This document shows positions 7,269-11,057 of a stretch of DNA of 11,057 bases, piece after piece; position 1 is the first letter of the stretch, and every line of letters starts with the position of its first letter. The translations under genes and the position numbers were made by a program. The notes beneath the pieces were generated by a model. The model was not told the origin of the DNA, did not search any database, and was given only the letters and a program-made list of their open reading frames with translations. This stretch comes from Bacillota bacterium (GTDB taxonomy: Bacteria > Bacillota > Clostridia > DSM-8532), in contig JAEYPI010000067.1 of the NCBI GenBank assembly GCA_023410885.1, forward strand, positions 1 to 11,057, written 5' to 3'.

Positions 7269-8108
7269 TCAGTGTAGTTCAGATAGAAACACAAGCTTTA
7301 TGTTGTCCCTTTCAAATTCAGGGAGCATATCAATTATGGCTTCAGCCGTCACTTTTCCTCCTTCTATACCCACATGCCCTATCGCTATTGCTTGGCCCTT
7401 TTTTAACGCTAGATCCCCTGCCTGCCTTAAACGCTTTTTAACAAAAGACTTTGGCTTCTGACCATCTAAAAAAACGTCTCTTTCAAAACATACTACCTCT
7501 ATTTTTTGAGCTATGTCTTTTGCTACCGGTCTAGGTGCAGTACGGCTATCAAGGAAGTATAGATTCCTCTCTCTGATCTCGTCTAGTACAGCAGACATAA
7601 TAACCTCCTCACTACTTGCCTTAGAGCCCATATGTATGTTCGCACCTACTGCAAAGGGGACATTATCCATGGATTCCTTTACAATTCCCCTTACTTCCTC
7701 ATAACCCATTCCGGATAAGATAGGTTTTGGCCCGAGCCAGCTGCGTTTGCCCTTTATTGGTTCCATTGGCAAGTGCACAATAATCTCAAAGCCCTTTTCA
7801 TGAGCCTGTATTGCATTTGCTTCAGAATAACTAAGGAAGGGTATTACCGCAAAGGTCAAATGCTCCTTTATTGTCATAATCTCGGCCACACCCTCTTTTG
7901 TGGAACCAAAATCATCTATTATTATAGCAAGCTGTGCTTCAGTAGGCTTTTCTTGGGTATTTTCATCTTCAGAAAAAATGGACTTGGCATCATTGTATAG
8001 AGCACTTCCTGAAAAGATAAATGTAAAACTTACTATTAAGACAACCAAAATGGCTAAAATCTTGTTTAGGAGAGTTGGCCTAACAATAATAAAGAATATT
8101 TTTTTCAT
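7269..8108 (-). CDS. Divergent polysaccharide deacetylase (YibQ-like) membrane protein
   Basis: Protein of about 279 aa of the divergent polysaccharide deacetylase family (PF04748, YibQ type), which keeps the NodB barrel with altered motifs; its reaction is not well established. A membrane anchor spans about 15-34, followed by a short acidic linker. Family motifs are AIIIDDFG (61-68), VHLPMEP (111-117), GANIHMGS (155-162; GANNHMGS is more usual), FLDSRT (185-190) and AIGH (242-245), so the metal-binding residues look intact. The start is uncertain: the ATG at 8108 gives a standard charged N-terminus and has GGGGATGGAG upstream, but a GTG at 8123 overlapping the preceding small ORF's stop codon, or an ATG at 8117, is possible. 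The NodB-type deacetylase follows on the same strand, so the pair suggests extracellular glycan processing. Confidence 0.87.
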   Translation of the reverse strand: MKKIFFIIVRPTLLNKILAILVVLIVSFTFIFSGSALYNDAKSIFSEDENTQEKPTEAQLAIIIDDFGSTKEGVAEIMTIKEHLTFAVIPFLSYSEANAIQAHEKGFEIIVHLPMEPIKGKRSWLGPKPILSGMGYEEVRGIVKESMDNVPFAVGANIHMGSKASSEEVIMSAVLDEIRERNLYFLDSRTAPRPVAKDIAQKIEVVCFERDVFLDGQKPKSFVKKRLRQAGDLALKKGQAIAIGHVGIEGGKVTAEAIIDMLPEFERDNIKLVFLSELH

Positions 8109-8122
8109 AAGCTCCATCCCCA

Positions 8123-8278
8123 CTATTTGTTCAAATTTTCATTCAATCCTTCAGCATAGCTACCAATCCCGTTTGCTATTGATTCGGTTACAGAATTTGA
8201 AAACCCCTCTTCTGTTAATAGTAGGATTTTTTTGCTGCTGTTAATATGGATACTTACATATTCGTTTATCTCTTGCAT
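8123..8278 (-). CDS. Small ORF, 51 aa, just upstream of the YibQ-like gene
   Basis: Open frame from ATG at 8278 to TAG at 8123-8125, giving a 51-aa product that begins MQEINEYVSIHINSSKK and ends YAEGLNENLNK. It has no signal peptide, membrane segment or cysteine. Its stop codon shares one base with a possible GTG start of the YibQ-like gene (TAGTG), an arrangement that suggests translational coupling. Against it, no ribosome binding site is visible before the ATG. A perfect TTGACA lies at 8310-8305 on the same strand, but the -10 that would follow is weak. The segment EGFSNSVTESIANGIGSYAEGL faintly recalls the C-terminal helix of amidase_3-type N-acetylmuramoyl-L-alanine amidases, so it could be a remnant. 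I do not recognise a family. Confidence 0.35.
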   Translation of the reverse strand: MQEINEYVSIHINSSKKILLLTEEGFSNSVTESIANGIGSYAEGLNENLNK

Positions 8279-8323
8279 TTTATGAATATTACAATACTAT
8301 TATGTGTCAAAACCCTTTTAACA

Positions 8324-8351
8324 CAAATAGAGGGCTTACGCCCTCTATTTG
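8324..8351 (-). terminator. Terminator hairpin after the SLH-protein gene
   Basis: CAAATAGAGGGC (8324-8335) and GCCCTCTATTTG (8340-8351) form a perfect 12-bp stem with loop TTAC, starting 20 bases beyond the stop codon of the SLH-protein gene. The minus-strand tail TGTTAAAAGGGTTTTG is only moderately T-rich, so termination may be partial, or the stem may protect the 3' end. Confidence 0.6.
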
Positions 8352-8371
8352 CATGATTCTATATTATTCTT

Positions 8372-10609
8372 CTATTTTCCAAGCTCGAAAACCTTTTCTC
8401 TACCCTTGGTGATGTTTCCCGTGTAATCCAACAGCTCTGCTATTTTTAGTTTATAGGATAGATCGTACTCAAGTACGTCAAATTTCAGTACCAGTGTTTT
8501 TTCATTAACGTAAAGAATTCTGATGGGAACTTTTTTAATGGTAAACCTGTCATACATGTATTCCAATGTATAATTTGATGGAACAAGGTTGGATGCAGTA
8601 AATGCAATTTCTTTTGTAAAAGTCACTTTAACAGCATCGGTAGATAGGGGTGCAATGCTTTCAATGGCGATGTCTTCTCTTTGTTTGCTTGACCCGGAAA
8701 ATCTTATTCCGGAAGTATTGATACTGTTGCCCAGATAATCCTTCATACTGCTGTCCAATTTTATCTCATAGTCGTTTTGACCTGAAAGACTGTTGTTCTT
8801 GGATAAAAACAGCTTCACCCTATTGCTGGCCGGGTCATAGAGCACTTTGTCCGGGCTGATCCCTGAATAAACGCCCCAGCGATTAATAGTATAGTTTGAT
8901 AGCTTGATGGCCGCAGCTTCATTTAATGGCTTACTGAAAGTAAACTCAATGGTCTGGCTATCAATCACATTTATTTTATTAATTATTGTAGAGTCTGTTG
9001 TGCCATACTCCGCCTTAAATGAGAATCTTTCTTCTGTAATATACTCTTGTTTTGTAGCGTCGTTTATATTATTAATGGTAAGAATATATTTTTTATCCTT
9101 GGTCATTTCCTTCTCAAGGCTTAAATAAACACCGGTTCTGATAGGATCAACGGCTGTACTGACGATACGGATGGGTGTATTTCCTTCGTCGGTCAGGTAG
9201 AAGTTAAAGACTTGCTCGGCCAAAAAGGTGTTAACTTCCTTGCTAAACTTTAAGAATATGGTTTTCTTATCAACCGCGGTTATTTGTTTCAATTCAAACT
9301 TGGAAGCTCCTTTATCAACAGCGACAAATTTCATGCTATCGCCAAGGCCATTATTCATTCTGACACCGTAGCCGCTCATCATGCTGCCTTCAATATTGAG
9401 GGTATATAAGGTATCTGCGGTCAGAGCGCCATTGTTAAGAGTTAGCAAGACCGCATTATCCTCGGCACTTATAAGACTTGCATTAATATGGCCCTGCTTA
9501 CCATCGGCAATGACTGTATCCCCCTTCAAAATAGAGTAATATAAGCATATCTCGCTGTTTATACTAATAGGTTGAGTAAAATAGACCTTGAGGCTTCTTC
9601 CGTTGACAGGCTCAATTTTCCTAATGCGGAAAAAGTCTGAGTTGACCTCTCTTGATTCAAAGCCTTTAAAGTTCTTTAACAATTTGTCAACAACATTTTC
9701 TTTTTCATCCCATACCCCTGTCAATTCAAGCGTATATTCCGTCTTTTCATCCATGGTTTCTGTTTTAATAATAAGGGTATCCCCTGATATTAGCTCAATG
9801 CTGCAATTAAGCGCTGCTAAAGCATTATCTTTGGGATATATCTTAACACCTGAAGCAAATGTAATGTTTTCATTGAGCTTGATTTCCAACTTGTTCAGAT
9901 CCAAGGTGTTAATTTCAAGTATGTTTGTGACAATGGTATCCTCGATAAAGCCTAACGACGTCAGCTGCCTTCTTGTAACAACTCCTTCGTCTTTTAACTT
10001 TTGACATAATATTTTTTCACCGGTGCGCACCTTGAGTGAAAGGGCTGTATAAAGGATATTAACCGCACTTTCTCTAGTGGTGATGATATCACGGTTTATG
10101 TGGTTGACATAATAGGTGAGGGTTGTAAGACCAATCTCTCTGGCTTTATCAAAGACATTATCCGAAGTAAAGTCTACACCTTCCCTGTAGTCCAGTGCAC
10201 TTAGGACTAGCTTTATAAAATCCTTGTCCGAGATATAGTCGTTGGGCTTGAACTCTTTTGATCCGGTAGAAATGATGCCATTTTCAACGCTATACCCTAT
10301 ATAAGGCGCGTACCATTGATTTGAGGGGACATCGGAAAAGGGAGTTAAACTGTATTGAGCCTTATGCTGTATAACATAATCTGCTTTTCCAATCAAACGG
10401 ACAATAAATGTAACGGCCTCGCTTCTACGAAGCTGACTGCTTAAATTATATTCCCCGTTTACACCGGTTAAAACTTTGACGGTATTTAACGCTTCAGCCT
10501 TCTCCTGTGATGTTTTTTCGGCCGCAAGAACATTGACTGATAAAGCGCTGGTTAGTACTAAAGCAATGAGCAGAAAAATAGTAAGTATCCTTTTCGTGTT
10601 CTTCATCAT
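8372..10609 (-). CDS. Exported SLH-domain surface protein with Ig-like repeats
   Basis: Predicted 745-aa secreted protein held on the cell wall. A signal peptide covers about 1-30 (KR, hydrophobic core, VLAA then EK). Three degenerate S-layer homology motifs follow: about 35-77 (YNLSSQLRRSEAVTFIVRLI), about 88-142 (FSDVPSNQWYAPYIGYSVEN then FKPNDYISDKDFIKLVLSAL) and about 150-195 (VFDKAREIGL then ITTRESAVNILYTAL). Such motifs usually bind secondary cell-wall polymers. The rest looks like about five Ig-like beta-sandwich repeats of roughly 100 aa, starting near 227, 328, 436, 541 and 645, each opening with an I..I...D...(I/L/V)...F(S/T) pattern, as in Big_5/SbsA-type domains. No enzyme motif is visible, so it may be structural or adhesive. 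The ATG at 10609 was chosen because AAGGAG lies 7 nt upstream; ATGs at 10606 and 10642 are alternatives. A terminator hairpin follows. Confidence 0.85.
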   Translation of the reverse strand: MMKNTKRILTIFLLIALVLTSALSVNVLAAEKTSQEKAEALNTVKVLTGVNGEYNLSSQLRRSEAVTFIVRLIGKADYVIQHKAQYSLTPFSDVPSNQWYAPYIGYSVENGIISTGSKEFKPNDYISDKDFIKLVLSALDYREGVDFTSDNVFDKAREIGLTTLTYYVNHINRDIITTRESAVNILYTALSLKVRTGEKILCQKLKDEGVVTRRQLTSLGFIEDTIVTNILEINTLDLNKLEIKLNENITFASGVKIYPKDNALAALNCSIELISGDTLIIKTETMDEKTEYTLELTGVWDEKENVVDKLLKNFKGFESREVNSDFFRIRKIEPVNGRSLKVYFTQPISINSEICLYYSILKGDTVIADGKQGHINASLISAEDNAVLLTLNNGALTADTLYTLNIEGSMMSGYGVRMNNGLGDSMKFVAVDKGASKFELKQITAVDKKTIFLKFSKEVNTFLAEQVFNFYLTDEGNTPIRIVSTAVDPIRTGVYLSLEKEMTKDKKYILTINNINDATKQEYITEERFSFKAEYGTTDSTIINKINVIDSQTIEFTFSKPLNEAAAIKLSNYTINRWGVYSGISPDKVLYDPASNRVKLFLSKNNSLSGQNDYEIKLDSSMKDYLGNSINTSGIRFSGSSKQREDIAIESIAPLSTDAVKVTFTKEIAFTASNLVPSNYTLEYMYDRFTIKKVPIRILYVNEKTLVLKFDVLEYDLSYKLKIAELLDYTGNITKGREKVFELGK

Positions 10610-10642
10610 TCGTATTCTCCTTTTCATTTGGATTCTATCCAT

Positions 10643-10651
10643 ATTTTATCA
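10643..10651 (-). promoter_or_regulatory. Extended -10 promoter of the SLH-protein gene
   Basis: On the minus strand TGATAAAAT (10651-10643) is a TGn-extended -10 with TAAAAT. At the expected -35 distance there is only TCACAA (10671-10666), a poor match, as is acceptable for extended -10 promoters. Transcription would start near 10637, about 28 nt before the ATG. The overlapping CATATGATA (10655-10647) also fits a SigE/SigK-type -10, so sporulation control is an alternative. Confidence 0.4.
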
Positions 10652-10763
10652 TATGGTTCCATCATTTGTGATGATTTTACATTTATTTTGTCATAATTCA
10701 TCCTCATTTATCATTATCGGCTATTTCAGCCATTAAAAGAAATCATTGCGTTAATAAAATATT

Positions 10764-10829
10764 AGAAAGCTTTGGCCTCTCAATCCTATTTGACGTATTA
10801 AGATCGATTGGGTTTAATCGGGGCTTTCT
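10764..10829. other. Two-stem RNA-like structure, function unknown
   Basis: An outer stem AGAAAGC (10764-10770) with GCTTTCT (10823-10829) encloses an inner stem CTCAATC (10779-10785) with GATTGGG (10806-10812, one G-T pair). On the plus strand the outer stem is followed by TTACTC; on the minus strand by AATATTTTATT, which could act as a weak T-tract. It may be a terminator or a small structured RNA. I match it to no known riboswitch. It lies in a stretch of about 400 bases (10656-11057) without a supported gene. Confidence 0.35.
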
Positions 10830-10879
10830 TTACTCATTAAAAGAATGTAATAACCAATGAAGGATATGAAAGCGACAAT

Positions 10880-10930
10880 AAAAAAGGGGCTCATCTCAAA
10901 AATGATTTCTCATTTTGAAACAATCCCCTT
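10880..10930 (-). terminator. Strong terminator for a transcript from the right
   Basis: AAGGGG (10884-10889) pairs with CCCCTT (10925-10930), and inside it TCAAAAATGA (10896-10905) pairs with TCATTTTGA (10910-10918) with one bulged A and loop TTTC. On the minus strand the stem is followed by six T residues and ATTG, a good intrinsic terminator. No credible gene end lies in 10931-11057; the only hint is TAG as the final three bases (minus strand), so the gene it serves is mostly outside the window. Confidence 0.6.
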
Positions 10931-11057
10931 CTGCTTTTGATGGGATGGATTATTTCTGATATTTCTTTTCTATGTCAGCATAGCAAAGAAACTCGAGGTA
11001 TTTATCTGTCCGGCCTTACAAGCGATATCAGAAAATTCACATCAACAACAATGCCTA

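Noticed and set aside
9588..10004. 138-codon plus-strand frame antisense to the SLH-protein gene
   Set aside because: It lies wholly opposite a well-supported gene and is low-complexity Ser/Leu-rich, as expected for a shadow frame.
10884..10930. End of an IS1182-like insertion sequence
   Set aside because: The GGGGCTCATCTCAAAA start loosely resembles ends or terminators of some clostridial insertion sequences, but no transposase fragment or target duplication is visible, so only the terminator is reported.
10940..11057. Open plus-strand frame running off the right edge
   Set aside because: About 39 codons, no ribosome binding site, no recognisable motif, and directly after a terminator hairpin; too little to call a partial gene.

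Overview
The window looks like chromosome from an endospore-forming, Gram-positive anaerobe of the Clostridia. The reasons are a complete cotJA-cotJB-cotJC spore-coat operon, a TGS-domain nucleoside kinase typical of Firmicutes, a secreted SLH-domain surface protein, strong GGAGG-type ribosome binding sites and moderate to low G+C. I cannot name the genus. No tRNA, rRNA, CRISPR array or intact mobile element is visible.

Layout. (1) 34-1689 (-): nucleoside (uridine-type) kinase with an N-terminal TGS domain; a SigA-like promoter lies just upstream. (2) 1934-4042 (-): cytoplasmic family-3 glycoside hydrolase (beta-glucosidase/xylosidase type). It is transcribed divergently from (3) 4166-4939 (+), an AraC-family regulator with a cupin-like sensor domain. 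The AT-rich gap between them holds two copies of TAATATTA and promoter elements, so this looks like a locally regulated oligosaccharide-use module. (4) 5008-6051 (+): cotJA, cotJB and cotJC, with a SigE-like promoter in front and a manganese-catalase-type CotJC. (5) 6052-6318: non-coding, with several strong hairpins including a bidirectional terminator. (6) 6319-8278 (-): envelope carbohydrate genes. In transcription order these are a 51-codon small ORF, a membrane-anchored divergent polysaccharide deacetylase (YibQ-like), and a membrane-anchored NodB-type polysaccharide deacetylase. (7) 8372-10609 (-): a 745-aa exported protein with three degenerate SLH motifs and about five Ig-like repeats, ending at a 12-bp hairpin. 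(8) 10643-11057: its extended -10 promoter, then about 400 bases without a convincing gene, holding a two-stem structure and a strong minus-strand terminator for something to the right.

How they fit together. The right half (deacetylases plus SLH protein) has a cell-envelope theme. The middle is a sporulation operon, and the left is sugar metabolism plus a housekeeping-like kinase. These are probably independent transcription units. I see no clear new multi-gene system. The items most worth a second look are the multi-hairpin intergenic element, the symmetrical putative operator, and the small ORF coupled to the YibQ-like gene.
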